Assembly (NCBI GenBank): GCA_022565695.1
Contig: JAIUME010000009.1
Coordinates: 62,001 to 126,000 of the forward strand
DNA from: Alcanivorax sp.
GTDB taxonomy: Bacteria; Pseudomonadota; Gammaproteobacteria; Pseudomonadales; Alcanivoracaceae
Length of the DNA stretch: 64,000 nucleotides
Direction: 5' to 3'
Shown here: in pieces, positions 1 to 8,715 of the stretch
Layout: every line of letters begins with the position of its first letter
How positions within the stretch are numbered: position 1 is the stretch's first letter
Made by a program: the position numbers and the translations under genes
Notes under the pieces: model-generated
What the model saw: the letters and a program-made list of their open reading frames with translations, nothing else
Databases searched by the model: none
Told to the model about the DNA's origin: nothing

Positions 1-865
1 TGTAGGTGAACAGGCCGTTGAATTCGGCGTCCGGATCGCCCAGGGGCAGGCGCATTTCCGGGGTGGTTTCGTGGCTTTGCGAGGCGAAGAAGGCGATCAG
101 GTCGCCGGTGCCGTCGCCGGATACGGTGTCCGTCATCATGAAGCTGGGCGTTGCTGCGGCCGGGTCGCGGGCGGCGGCGCCTCGACTGCGCGTAACGGGA
201 ATACCCAGCGCCTCCGGCGTCACCTGGCGCATGCGCACATCGGCATCGCTGACGCTGCGGGTCATGGTGCCGGCGTGGCAGCTGTCGAACACCACCCAGA
301 CGTTGGCGCCTTTGCCGCGCAGGGCATCCAGCCATTCACCCACCTGGTGGTCGTAGAGGGCGTTGGGGATTTCTTTCTGTTCGAAGTTCCAGTTGCTGAC
401 GTCGCGGGGCAGGAACAGTTCGTTCAGGCCGTCGGGTTCTTTTTCCAGATCGTCCGTGGGCGACTGGCTGCCGTGGCCGGCGAAGTGCAGAAACACCAGA
501 TCGCCGGAGGCTGCGGTGTCGATCAGTTGTTCCATGGCATCGGTGATGGCGGCCAATGTGGGCAAGCCCTGTGCGCCGTCAACGCCATCTGCCAGCACGC
601 GAATCCGCCCGGCATCAAAGCCCTGTTGCAGCAGCAGGCTACGCAGGCGGGGGATGTCCTTGCGTGGGCCGTCGAGGGCCAGGTCCGGGTGCAGGTCGGG
701 ATATTCGGAGACGCCGACCAGCAGGGCATGCTGTCGCGCCGGTGCATCACTTGCTGCGCTGCTGTGCACGGTAACTGACACGCTCAGCACGGACAACGAG
801 GCGAGCACCGCCAACATGCCCCTCAGCCAGCGGCCCTGATTGCCACTCCATTGCGGTCTGCTCAT
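1..865 (-). CDS. Exported caspase-like (peptidase C14) protease, 3' end outside window
   Basis: Reading the minus strand from the ATG at 865 gives a signal-peptide-like N-terminus (hydrophobic residues about 16-38) followed by a caspase-fold domain. The catalytic dyad is visible: His131 in HFAGHGSQ and Cys196 in FDSCHAGT. A strong ribosome site (AAGGAGG, 874-880) precedes the ATG. The reading frame stays open to the left edge, so the C-terminus is missing. Family knowledge: bacterial metacaspase/orthocaspase-type cysteine peptidases cleave after Arg/Lys or Asp. The signal peptide implies a periplasmic or extracellular enzyme. The gene is divergent from a CHASE2 protein gene, which suggests a joint stress or signalling module (inference). 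Confidence 0.85.
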   Translation of the reverse strand, partial: MSRPQWSGNQGRWLRGMLAVLASLSVLSVSVTVHSSAASDAPARQHALLVGVSEYPDLHPDLALDGPRKDIPRLRSLLLQQGFDAGRIRVLADGVDGAQGLPTLAAITDAMEQLIDTAASGDLVFLHFAGHGSQSPTDDLEKEPDGLNELFLPRDVSNWNFEQKEIPNALYDHQVGEWLDALRGKGANVWVVFDSCHAGTMTRSVSDADVRMRQVTPEALGIPVTRSRGAAARDPAAATPSFMMTDTVSGDGTGDLIAFFASQSHETTPEMRLPLGDPDAEFNGLFTY

Positions 866-920
866 TGGACTTCCCTCCTTCCCTCTTGCCGTCTCTCAAC
901 TCTATGATGGACGCCCTGGT

Positions 921-949
921 CTGTTCGAACGACGGCCTGTTCGAACGAC
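921..949. repeat. Tandem 13-bp direct repeat in the caspase/CHASE2 divergent promoter region
   Basis: The sequence CTGTTCGAACGAC occurs at 921-933 and again at 937-949, a 16-bp period. Each copy contains the palindrome GTTCGAAC. The repeats lie in the 166-bp gap between the divergent caspase and CHASE2 genes, so they may be an operator (inference). Confidence 0.5.
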
Positions 950-1031
950 TTCATCGGTCCGTCTTATGTTATGACAGCTTATGCTACAACAATCGCCAAC
1001 GGGCGCTCCTGACTAACTTGGTAACCGCTTC

Positions 1032-2477
1032 GTGACTATCTTAAGCGCGCCTTCACGCCTCAAGCGAGCCTTCACCTGGACCGGCCAACGCCTGGGCGGC
1101 GCTGCGAGCGCTCTGCGGCGGCACTGGCGTGCGTTGTCGCCGCTGTCCCGGCAGTTTGCCAGCAATATGCTGGTCGCCATGCTGGTGCTGGTGACGTTGC
1201 ATGTGTTCCAGTCGCATCCCTTGTTGATGCGGCAGCAGTCTGCCGGCCTGGACTGGTTGATGCGGATGACGGCCAACACGGGCACCGCCGAGCACGCCAC
1301 GCCTTATCTGTTTATTGATCTGGATACGCCTTCCTGGCAAACCCTGGGTGAGCCGCTGTCAGCCCCGGCGGACACGCTGGCGCTGGTGCTTGGCCGGCTG
1401 ATCGACACGCAGGCGCGGCAGGTGGTGGTGGATTTCGATTTCAGCCGGCGCAGTTTGCGGGATCTGGCGCCGCTGGCTGCCATGCTGGCGCGCTGGCAGG
1501 CGACGGAGCATGCGCCGCCGCTGACGCTGATGCGCACCCTGTCGCCGCCCCGGGCGCCGGATCACTATGGCGTGCCCCGTGATACGGTGCTGGATGATTT
1601 GCTGCAGGATCTGCCGGAGCACGGAAGCAGCTCCCCGGCGGTCTGGGCGGCGCCTTTCTTTTCGCTGGACGCAGATCATCGGGTGCGCCGCTGGCGGCTG
1701 GTGGAAATCGTCTGCCAGGGTGAGCACACGGCGCTGTTGCCCTCGGTGCAGCTGGTGTCGCTGGCCCGGCGACATGGGCAGCTGGCCGCGCTTGATACGC
1801 AACTCGCCGCCTGGCCCGGTGCGTCCTGTGATGACAGCCGCCAACCGGCCTTGCCCACGCTGACGCTGGGCGGCCAGACCCTGCAGCTGGCCGATGGCAT
1901 GCTGGCGGAGCGTATTCTCTACACCCTGCCTGCGCAGCCCGATGACGGCTGGTTCCGGCATGCGCATCTGGGGCAGCAGACGCCGTTTCTGATCCGTGTG
2001 CCGGTGCAGAGCCTGCTGGGTGGCCTGCTTGGTGATACCGCACCGCTGGGGGATCATCTGACGCAGGCGCGGACTGTGGTGATCGGGGCCAGTCATGTGG
2101 AGTCCGGCGACTTGCATGTCACGCCGTTGGGCGAGATGCCGGGGCCGCTGATTCTGATCAATGCCATGCATTCGCTGGAACGGTTCGGGCAGATCAGCCC
2201 GCCGGCCTGGTGGCGCACCGTGCTGGTGACGACGCTGCTGGTGCTGGTGATGTCCGCCTGCCTGGTGTATCTGCCGCCGCTGGCCGCCAACGTGTTGCCT
2301 GTCGTGGTGGTGGCCGTCCTCATCGTGCCGCTGAGCATGCTATGGTTCCGGTCTGGCGTCTGGCTCGATTTCGCCCTGCCATTGTTCGCGGTGGCGGTGT
2401 TCCGCTGGCTGCACCGGTTCCGGCGGCTGCGGGCGCGCCACACTCAACGAAGAGGTTCACATGATCCTGCTGCATGA
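1032..2477 (+). CDS. CHASE2 domain-containing membrane protein without an output domain
   Basis: 481 residues. One membrane segment at about residues 42-60 is followed by a roughly 320-residue periplasmic region with CHASE2 features (DWLMRM near the start, FIDLDTPSW, VVIGASH, and the LGEMPGPLILINAMHS block near the end). Two or three membrane segments (about 390-460) and a short basic tail follow. CHASE2 is an extracytoplasmic sensor domain usually fused to a kinase, cyclase or GGDEF output; none is present here. The start is GTG with no clear ribosome site, so the N-terminus is uncertain. It overlaps the next gene by 17 bp, indicating translational coupling. Confidence 0.8.
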   Translation: MTILSAPSRLKRAFTWTGQRLGGAASALRRHWRALSPLSRQFASNMLVAMLVLVTLHVFQSHPLLMRQQSAGLDWLMRMTANTGTAEHATPYLFIDLDTPSWQTLGEPLSAPADTLALVLGRLIDTQARQVVVDFDFSRRSLRDLAPLAAMLARWQATEHAPPLTLMRTLSPPRAPDHYGVPRDTVLDDLLQDLPEHGSSSPAVWAAPFFSLDADHRVRRWRLVEIVCQGEHTALLPSVQLVSLARRHGQLAALDTQLAAWPGASCDDSRQPALPTLTLGGQTLQLADGMLAERILYTLPAQPDDGWFRHAHLGQQTPFLIRVPVQSLLGGLLGDTAPLGDHLTQARTVVIGASHVESGDLHVTPLGEMPGPLILINAMHSLERFGQISPPAWWRTVLVTTLLVLVMSACLVYLPPLAANVLPVVVVAVLIVPLSMLWFRSGVWLDFALPLFAVAVFRWLHRFRRLRARHTQRRGSHDPAA

Positions 2478-3339
2478 CAGTCGGCGCTCGCCGGTCCGCA
2501 CGCTGGTGGCCTTGCTGGCCGCCACGCTCATCACGGTGATTGCCCTCGCCGGGCAATCCGCCAGCGCGGCGTCTGTTGCCGGATATGTGCTGGATATTCA
2601 CGGTGACGCTGATGCGGTGCAGGTGGTGTATCAGGACGAGGTACGCCCTCTGAATGCGCTGGAGCCTGTCTATCCCGGCATGCGCATTGAAGTGGCACCG
2701 GGGCCGGCGCGGGTCACGCTGGATATTGCCGGGGCCCGGCATACCGTCAGTGCTGATACGAGTCCGCTGGTGGTAGAAGAACCCGGCGGTAACGCGAGCG
2801 TGGGCGGCAATCTGGTGAGTTGGGCCATGTCGCTGCTGAGCCGTGATGAGGATGTGCTGCGTACCGTCGGCGCGGTATCGCGCTCGACGCAACACAATCC
2901 CATGCCCTGGCTGCCCACCGCAGAGCCGAGTGAAATGGCGATCAGCAACGTGATGTTTTTTATCTGGCGGGGAGAAGCGCCCCCGGATGCGATTCGTCTG
3001 TATCAGGATGACGCCTTGCTGACCGACCGCTTTGTGCTGCCCGGCCTGCAACTGGCCGCGCTGCCGCTGCCGCCCCTGGCGCCCGGCGAGTACGAGCTGG
3101 ATATCTGCTTCAGCGACACATGCCGCCGTCACCCGCTGGTGTTTGCGACGGCGCCAGAACTGCCTCCGGGGACACCGGATGCGGATGCCAATGACAGTAC
3201 TGAGGCGATGTATCAGGCGCTGTACCTGCTGCAACGCGGCGGGCCGGCGCACTGGCCGACGGCGGTGCAACATGTCTCACGGCATTACCGGCAGCACGCG
3301 CTGGCTGAGGCGTTGTTTGCGGATATCAGCGGGCGCTGA
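2461..3339 (+). CDS. FecR-like secreted protein coupled to the CHASE2 gene
   Basis: 292 residues. It has a signal peptide (hydrophobic segment about residues 14-36, Ala-rich cleavage region SASAASVA). Residues about 38-105 resemble the FecR/iron-sensing fold: a GYVLDIHG start, VYPGMRIEVAPG and a beta-rich stretch ending before ADTSPLVVEE. The rest is a beta-rich unknown region with one pair of cysteines (CFSDTC). The ATG lies inside the end of the CHASE2 gene. CHASE2, FecR-like and caspase genes next to each other suggest one periplasmic sensing module. The exact function is unknown. Confidence 0.65.
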   Translation: MILLHDSRRSPVRTLVALLAATLITVIALAGQSASAASVAGYVLDIHGDADAVQVVYQDEVRPLNALEPVYPGMRIEVAPGPARVTLDIAGARHTVSADTSPLVVEEPGGNASVGGNLVSWAMSLLSRDEDVLRTVGAVSRSTQHNPMPWLPTAEPSEMAISNVMFFIWRGEAPPDAIRLYQDDALLTDRFVLPGLQLAALPLPPLAPGEYELDICFSDTCRRHPLVFATAPELPPGTPDADANDSTEAMYQALYLLQRGGPAHWPTAVQHVSRHYRQHALAEALFADISGR

Positions 3340-3916
3340 GCTCGTCGTCCTGCCGTTGCAGGTGCATATACAGCAGGCGACCTGTGTCAGGCTCGAACAG
3401 CAGATCGATATCGTAGTCGCCCAGCCGCCGCTGACGCAGGCGCTGCATCTCACGCTGGCTCAGTGCGCCCAGGGCGCGCAGGTAGCGGGCGCCTTCGATC
3501 ACGGCCTTGATCTCCAGCATGCCCAGCGAGCGCATCTGCACGTTGTCGTCCCAGGCCACCAGCTTGATGCCACTGCCCCGCTCTGCCGCACCATCCACCA
3601 GTGCGGCAATGTCGGCGGGCAGCTTGTTGATGTTGGTCTCCTGGCCGGGAAACTCCACCAGTAAACGGGCCGGTTCCTGGCGCAGGCTGCGGTAGAAATC
3701 CGCATTAAAATCTTCGGCGTACAGATAGGTCAGGCGCACCGGTTCGTCGGGGTTGCCGCAACAGACGGGTTCCTCTGCCTCGGCTTCTGACGACCACCAT
3801 GGCCAGGAGGCGCAGCCCCCCAACAGCATGCTCAGGGCCAGGATCAGCGCCGCCGTCATGCTGCGCTGTCCTGGCCAGTGTATGAAGTCCCCTGCCCGCT
3901 TCATTGCCCGCTTCAT
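3326..3916 (-). CDS. Predicted lipoprotein of unknown function
   Basis: 196 residues from the ATG at 3916. A hydrophobic segment ends in a lipobox (MLLGGC, cysteine near residue 35), so the mature protein is probably lipid-anchored. The remainder is mixed alpha/beta with no family I recognise; a CCGNPDEP stretch follows the anchor. The ATG overlaps the stop of the upstream secreted-protein gene (ATGA), so the two are cotranscribed. Its 3' end overlaps the convergent FecR-like gene by 14 bp. A second in-frame ATG at 3904 and one just before the hydrophobic segment are alternative starts. Confidence 0.7.
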   Translation of the reverse strand: MKRAMKRAGDFIHWPGQRSMTAALILALSMLLGGCASWPWWSSEAEAEEPVCCGNPDEPVRLTYLYAEDFNADFYRSLRQEPARLLVEFPGQETNINKLPADIAALVDGAAERGSGIKLVAWDDNVQMRSLGMLEIKAVIEGARYLRALGALSQREMQRLRQRRLGDYDIDLLFEPDTGRLLYMHLQRQDDELSAR

Positions 3917-4428
3917 TGCCGTTCAACCAGCAGCAACTGCACAACGCCCGCTGTGTCCGGGTCCACGCGCATTTCGACGTCGTAACCGCGATAGGGATTG
4001 CCGCGCATCATGCGCGTCACCGTGCCGCGACTGGTCAGCAGTTGTTCGAGCCCATCCACTGCGCGGCTGAAATCACGCACGCCACCGACCACCATATCCA
4101 GGCCGCGATCACGGACCTCCGGCTCGGGCGTCGTAACGGTCACACGAATATCGCCGCCGGCATCACGCACGTTGTTCAACATGCGATTGATGCGGTCGGG
4201 CAAGGCGTTGGCGCTGACCCTGCCGCCCATGAACAGCACTTCGTAATCACCACCGCGATGCAGCTGGGTGTCCAGCTGTGTCAGGAATACATCCGCATCA
4301 ACAAAGATCAGGCGCTCTGGCAGCCCCTCATCATCGTCATAAGCCTGCGCGGGCATCTGCACGGCGAGCATCGCCCCCGCTGCCATCACACCGCTCAACA
4401 GTACCCGGTGAATCCATCTGTGGTTCAT
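3913..4428 (-). CDS. Secreted protein of unknown function
   Basis: 171 residues with a classical signal peptide (hydrophobic about residues 9-25, cleavage near AQA-YDDD). The mature part has a VDADVFLTQLDTQL helix, a VTVTTPEP strand and a C-terminal strand LLLVERQ. I do not recognise the family. It sits directly upstream of the lipoprotein gene with a 4-bp overlap, so the pair probably acts together in the envelope. It has a reasonable ribosome site (AGGAGCAAGACC before ATG at 4428). Confidence 0.7.
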   Translation of the reverse strand: MNHRWIHRVLLSGVMAAGAMLAVQMPAQAYDDDEGLPERLIFVDADVFLTQLDTQLHRGGDYEVLFMGGRVSANALPDRINRMLNNVRDAGGDIRVTVTTPEPEVRDRGLDMVVGGVRDFSRAVDGLEQLLTSRGTVTRMMRGNPYRGYDVEMRVDPDTAGVVQLLLVERQ

Positions 4429-4483
4429 GGTCTTGCTCCTGGCAGGCCCTTTGCTATCGCGTTCTGTTCAGGAAGATTACCGC

Positions 4484-5269
4484 CTATTCCCTTTCCGGGA
4501 CAATCAACTCGCAGGTTTCCATCATGCGTTCGATGCGCTCCCCCAGCCTGCGCGTATGCATCACTGCAAACTGCCCGGTGTGCGGATCGGACAGCATCAG
4601 GCCGCGATCATAATGCAGTTGCTCCATCACCTGATCCAGCGCATCCCGGTCACGGTCAACCGGCTTGGTATGTTCACTGCACTGCCCTTCCAGGTAGCAA
4701 TCGGTGTAGCCCCAGACTGGCGGGCCACCAATCAGGCGTTGCCGCACCGGGGCCAGCGGCATGTCGCCGAGGGAGAGCGTCGCGGCATCCGACACATCCG
4801 GGCTCTGGAACGAGGCGCTGAAGGCAGACAGGAGCAGGTTATCGGCGGTGCCGGAGGCCAGCGCATCGTGGCGCCAGCGTGTGCTCAGTATGAAGGTGCC
4901 ACCAGCGCCTTCACGGCCTTGCATGGTTTCCACGCCCTCGGCGCTGATATAGATGCCGGTCACGGCTTCTTGCAGGGTGGCATCGGAGATGCGCCCGGCG
5001 GGCAGGCGGATGCCTGCGGCGGCGAACGCATCCAGCAGCAGCTGCTCGTCCCGTCGCAGCGCCGCTTCGTCCACGCCGCTGACCCGCGTGTCGTTGACCA
5101 CCAGGGTGCCGTCGGGGCAGAAGCCCATCAGGTCCGGGGGCGCGGCCAGCGCCGCGGCACTCAGCGTCAGCATCAGCAGGGCCCCAAATAGCCACTTTGT
5201 CCCCACCAGATTTGCCCGCAGCAGGCCAGCATTCGGCAACCCATTGCCGGTTAGCGTTGTCTTATTCAT
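4484..5269 (-). CDS. Secreted protein of unknown function
   Basis: 261 residues. An unusually long N-terminal extension precedes a hydrophobic signal segment (about residues 27-43, ending ALAAPPD); an in-frame GTG at 5206 would give a more typical signal peptide. The mature chain has cysteine pairs (FCPDG, CYLEGQC, and a C near the end) consistent with disulfides in the periplasm. No known family recognised. It is 55 bp upstream of the preceding minus-strand pair and likely in the same transcription unit. Confidence 0.65.
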   Translation of the reverse strand: MNKTTLTGNGLPNAGLLRANLVGTKWLFGALLMLTLSAAALAAPPDLMGFCPDGTLVVNDTRVSGVDEAALRRDEQLLLDAFAAAGIRLPAGRISDATLQEAVTGIYISAEGVETMQGREGAGGTFILSTRWRHDALASGTADNLLLSAFSASFQSPDVSDAATLSLGDMPLAPVRQRLIGGPPVWGYTDCYLEGQCSEHTKPVDRDRDALDQVMEQLHYDRGLMLSDPHTGQFAVMHTRRLGERIERMMETCELIVPERE

Positions 5270-5445
5270 ACATTGCCCCCATTACCTTGCCTGTGAGATC
5301 GCTGAATCGCGTCATCTCCCGAGTAAGAGGGACAACCGGCGCCGGGCAGACACCCGCGCGCGTCCATACACCGCTGGCCGCTGTTAGCACTCCACCAACA
5401 GGTTGGATAGACTGACAAGCCGCCGCCACCAGCACCGGACAGCCC

Positions 5446-5799
5446 ATGAACCGCCCGCATCTGCACAGCCGTTTACAGCGCCCCGCCCCGACCAACCCCG
5501 TACTGCGTCTGCTGATGTTTATCGGCGCTGCGATCATGTTGGCCGTATCACTGTTCCTTGGCGCCATGATCTTCCTGGTGCTGCTGGGTCTGGGGCTGGT
5601 CCTCGGCCTGGTGCTTATGGCGCGGGTATGGTGGATACGCCGCAAACTCATCGCCGCCCACGAGGCAATGCAGCAACGGCAGGGCCAGAGCGGCGATGCC
5701 AGCAGCGGGCAGGTCCCGCCCCATCAGCGCCGGCCTGCCGATCAGGGCGGCCAACGGCCGGGCAATGTGATTGAGGGCGAGTACCGCCGCGAAGACTGA
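5446..5799 (+). CDS. Small membrane protein of unknown function
   Basis: 117 residues. Two closely spaced or one long hydrophobic segment spans about residues 20-62 (LLMFIGAAIMLAVSLFLGAM, then a Leu/Gly-rich run). A basic WIRRK helix and a Gln/Gly-rich polar tail follow. The topology suggests an inner-membrane hairpin with a cytoplasmic tail. No enzyme motif is visible. It stands alone 28 bp before the alcohol dehydrogenase start, so the two could be cotranscribed. Confidence 0.6.
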   Translation: MNRPHLHSRLQRPAPTNPVLRLLMFIGAAIMLAVSLFLGAMIFLVLLGLGLVLGLVLMARVWWIRRKLIAAHEAMQQRQGQSGDASSGQVPPHQRRPADQGGQRPGNVIEGEYRRED

Positions 5800-5827
5800 A
5801 CAGCACGACTATAAAAGAGAGCACGCT

Positions 5828-6979
5828 ATGACAGCCTTTACTTTTACCACCACACGCAGCCTGATCTGTGAGCCCGGCGCCAGCATGCGCCTGCCTGCGC
5901 TGGCCGCTGAACTCGGCATGCAGCGCCCCTGTATCGTCACTGACGGCGGCATTCTGGCCAGCGGCATGCTGACGCCGGTCACCACGGCCTTTCAGGACGC
6001 GGGCATGCCGGTCACGCTGTTCAGCGATGTCGTGGCCGATCCGCCGGAGTCTGTTGTGCAGGCGGCGCTGACGGCGGCCCGCGACGGCGACTGTGATGGC
6101 GTCATCGGCTTCGGCGGTGGCAGCGCCATGGACACCGCCAAGCTGGTGGCCCTGCTCCTGACCGGCGAGCAAACACTCGCTGACGTCTACGGCGTGGGTA
6201 ACGCCAAAGGCCAGCGGCTGCCGCTGATTCAGGTCCCGACCACGGCGGGCACCGGCTCGGAAGTGACCCCCATTGCCATCGTCACCACCGGCGAAACCAC
6301 CAAACAGGGCGTGGTCGCGCCGCAGCTGCTGCCGGATCTGGCTGTGCTCGACGCTCATCTGACCCTGGGCCTGCCCGCTCCGGTGACCGCAGCCACCGGC
6401 ATCGACGCCATGGTGCATGCCATCGAGGCCTACACCAGCCGCCATCGCAAGAATCCCTACTCTGACATGCTGGCGCGGGAGGCCCTGCGCCTGCTGTCCG
6501 CCAACATCGAGACTGCTGTGCACGAGGGCAGCAATGTCACCGCGCGCTCGAACATGCTGCTGGGTGCCATGCTGGCGGGCCAGGCCTTCGCCAACGCGCC
6601 GGTGGCAGCGGTGCATGCACTGGCCTACCCGCTCGGCGGGATCTATCACATTCCCCATGGCCTGAGTAATGCGCTGGTATTGCCCCATGTCATGCGCTTC
6701 AACGCGCCCGAGGCGCGGGAGGCCTACAGCGAGCTGGCGCCCCTGATCCTGCCTGCCGGTGCGCCGGTATCGGATGACCCGGTGGAGCAGTTGATCGACT
6801 ACCTGGTGGCCCTGGCCGCCAAGGTCGGCCTGCCGCCGCGCCTGCGGGATGTGAACGTGCCGGAAGACGCTATTCCACGCCTGGCAGCGGACGCCATGCT
6901 GCAGCAACGGCTGCTGGTGAATAACCCCCGTGATGTCAGCGAAGCGGATGCCATCGCCATCTATCAAGCGGCCTGGTAA
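5828..6979 (+). CDS. Iron-containing alcohol dehydrogenase
   Basis: 383 residues, the usual length for group III (Fe-dependent) alcohol dehydrogenases. It has the NAD(P)-binding motif GFGGGSAMDTAK at about residue 95 and PTTAGTGSE at about 137. Metal ligands expected in the family are present: Asp and His in GIDAMVHAIEAY and His residues in HALAYPLGGIYHIPHG. The start is the ATG at 5828 after an AAAAGAGAG ribosome site; an in-frame upstream extension exists but lacks one. It probably oxidises primary alcohols or reduces aldehydes. The substrate cannot be read from sequence. It lies next to a thioesterase gene. Confidence 0.9.
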   Translation: MTAFTFTTTRSLICEPGASMRLPALAAELGMQRPCIVTDGGILASGMLTPVTTAFQDAGMPVTLFSDVVADPPESVVQAALTAARDGDCDGVIGFGGGSAMDTAKLVALLLTGEQTLADVYGVGNAKGQRLPLIQVPTTAGTGSEVTPIAIVTTGETTKQGVVAPQLLPDLAVLDAHLTLGLPAPVTAATGIDAMVHAIEAYTSRHRKNPYSDMLAREALRLLSANIETAVHEGSNVTARSNMLLGAMLAGQAFANAPVAAVHALAYPLGGIYHIPHGLSNALVLPHVMRFNAPEAREAYSELAPLILPAGAPVSDDPVEQLIDYLVALAAKVGLPPRLRDVNVPEDAIPRLAADAMLQQRLLVNNPRDVSEADAIAIYQAAW

Positions 6980-7012
6980 GCACGGCACAGAAAGGGAAAG
7001 GAGCGAAAGCGC

Positions 7013-7477
7013 ATGACGCAACAGGACCGCAGCCGCGGTACGCGGGGGGATTATGGCTATTTCACGCCCATCACCACGCGCTGGCATGACAACGACATCT
7101 ACGGCCATGTGAACAACGTGACCTACTACGGCTACTTCGATTCGGTGGCCAATCATTTCCTGATTCATGAAGGTGAGCTGGATATCCACGATGGCCAGGT
7201 CATCGGTCTGGTGGTGTCCTCCGGCTGCCGCTATCACGCTGCCGTGGCCTACCCGGAAAAGCTCGAAGGAGCGCTGCGGGTAAACCGGCTGGGTAATTCG
7301 TCGGTGGAGTATGGCGTGGCGGTGTTTCGTGAGGGTGAGGATGAGGCGGCCGCTGAAGGGCATTTCACCCATGTGTTTGTGGATCGTGTGACGCGGCGGC
7401 CGGTGGCCATACCGGAGATGGTGCGACGGGCCTTGCAGCGCCTTGAACAGCCTCGTGCAGATACCGCAAAGGGGTGA
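7013..7477 (+). CDS. Acyl-CoA thioesterase (4HBT hotdog family, FadM/YbgC-like)
   Basis: 154 residues, a single hotdog domain. The signature WHDNDIYGHVNNVTYYGYFD at about residues 26-45 contains the catalytic Asp and the helix typical of 4-hydroxybenzoyl-CoA-type thioesterases. It has a good ribosome site (AAAGGAG, about 14 bp before the ATG). It begins 33 bp after the alcohol dehydrogenase and stops 6 bp before the GST-fold gene, so the three probably form an operon. The expected role is hydrolysis of acyl-CoA esters in the cytoplasm; chain-length preference is unknown. Confidence 0.88.
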   Translation: MTQQDRSRGTRGDYGYFTPITTRWHDNDIYGHVNNVTYYGYFDSVANHFLIHEGELDIHDGQVIGLVVSSGCRYHAAVAYPEKLEGALRVNRLGNSSVEYGVAVFREGEDEAAAEGHFTHVFVDRVTRRPVAIPEMVRRALQRLEQPRADTAKG

Positions 7478-7483
7478 TGACTG

Positions 7484-8491
7484 ATGAGCGAGATGGTTGG
7501 CATTATCGGGGTGAATCCGTCGCCCTACTCGCGCAAGTTGCGCGCGATCCTGCGTTACCGTCGGATTCCCCACATCTGGCGGCTGCGGCGCCCCGGCATG
7601 GGCGAGGACATCGAATCCGTCCGGCCCGCGCTGATGCCCCTGATGCGCCTGCCTGGCGAGGCGCGCTGGCGGGTTGATTCAACGCCGCTCGCCTATGCGC
7701 TGGAAGCTGGCTGGACGGCGCGTTCCATCATTCCCCCCTGCCCCGCCGATGCCTTTCTCTGCCATCTCATCGAAGACTTTGCCGATGAATGGGGCACCAA
7801 ATGGATGTTTCATCATCGCTGGAAGCAGGATGACACAGCCCAGGAGGCGGCGCTCTGGATCGCACAGGAGATGCAGCTTGCCCCGGAGGCCACTCAGCTT
7901 CAGGCCTTTGCCCGGCACTTCCAGGATCGTCAACGAAGCCGAATGGGTCTGGTCGGCTCAAGCCCGGAGACGGCACCACTTATCGAACAGAGCTACCGGC
8001 GCATTCTTGGCATCCTGGCCAATACCCTGACCGGCGAGCGCTTTTTGTTCGGCAGCCGCCCTTCACTGGCTGATTTCGCGTTGTACGGCCAGTTGATCCA
8101 GCTCGGGACCGACCTCTGGCCGCGCCAGATCATGCGTGAGCTGGCGCCCTTGCTGGAAAGCTGGCTGGCGCTGCTTGATGACGCATCAGGGGTTGAGGGT
8201 GAGTGGCACGCAGATGCCGCCTCAGCGCGTGCGGCGCGCAGCGGGATACTGGAGATGATGGGGGCCGAGTATCTGCCTTTTCTGCAGGCGAATGCCCGGG
8301 CGCTGGAAGCGGGCCAGGCCACCATGGAGGTGACCCTGCGCGGGCAGCGCTATACACAGACGCCGTTCCCTTATCAGGCGAAATGCTACGCTGACATCCT
8401 GGGGCGCTGGCGCGCGCTGGATGAAGCGCAGCGGGAGCGTATCAGACCGGAGCTTGACGTGGCGGGCTGTCTGGGCTTTCTGGATAGTTGA
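7484..8491 (+). CDS. Glutathione S-transferase-fold protein
   Basis: 335 residues, longer than a classical GST of about 200-230. The N-terminal thioredoxin-like half has NPSPYSRKLRAILRYRRIPH, with Ser in place of the catalytic Cys of omega-type enzymes, then MRLPGEARWRVDSTPLAYAL (cis-Pro loop region weak). A C-terminal all-helical domain contains RFLFGSRPSLADFALYGQL, the characteristic GST helix 6 N-cap region. About 100 extra C-terminal residues are unassigned. Activity could be glutathione-dependent or lost. It is the last gene of the unit before a strong terminator. Confidence 0.8.
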   Translation: MSEMVGIIGVNPSPYSRKLRAILRYRRIPHIWRLRRPGMGEDIESVRPALMPLMRLPGEARWRVDSTPLAYALEAGWTARSIIPPCPADAFLCHLIEDFADEWGTKWMFHHRWKQDDTAQEAALWIAQEMQLAPEATQLQAFARHFQDRQRSRMGLVGSSPETAPLIEQSYRRILGILANTLTGERFLFGSRPSLADFALYGQLIQLGTDLWPRQIMRELAPLLESWLALLDDASGVEGEWHADAASARAARSGILEMMGAEYLPFLQANARALEAGQATMEVTLRGQRYTQTPFPYQAKCYADILGRWRALDEAQRERIRPELDVAGCLGFLDS

Positions 8492-8506
8492 TGGCGGGCA
8501 CAAAAA

Positions 8507-8529
8507 AGCCCGCTTTCGCGGGCTGTTTT
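8507..8529 (+). terminator. Rho-independent terminator after the GST-fold gene, possibly bidirectional
   Basis: A 7-bp perfect stem AGCCCGC/GCGGGCT (8507-8513 with 8518-8524) with a TTTC loop is followed by GTTTT. A run of A precedes it, so it can also stop minus-strand transcripts leaving the tRNA-Ser gene. Confidence 0.8.
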
Positions 8530-8534
8530 GTGTC

Positions 8535-8625
8535 TGGCGGTGAGGGAGGGATTCGAACCCTCGATACGCTATTAACGTATACTCCCTTAGCAGGGGAGCG
8601 CCTTCAGCCACTCGGCCACCTCACC
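8535..8625 (-). tRNA. tRNA-Ser(GCU)
   Basis: Reading from 8625 leftwards, the acceptor stem GGTGAGG pairs with CCTCACC. The anticodon loop CTGCTAA carries anticodon GCU (codons AGC/AGU). A long variable arm typical of class II serine tRNA follows, then the T-loop GGTTCGAATCC, and CCA is encoded at 8537-8535. It lies downstream of csrA on the same strand, a common gammaproteobacterial arrangement. Confidence 0.97.
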
Positions 8626-8715
8626 GTATTCGGCGCGCATGATAACACTTTCGTGATGAAATCCCAGCCCCTGAACAGCAATAATGACGTCTGTGTTCAG
8701 GGGTTTGCCTGAAAA

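Noticed and set aside
5648-7573. 641-codon minus-strand open frame opposite the alcohol dehydrogenase and thioesterase
   Set aside because: Covers three real plus-strand genes with good starts and motifs; its product is His/Arg/Gly-rich without a fold.
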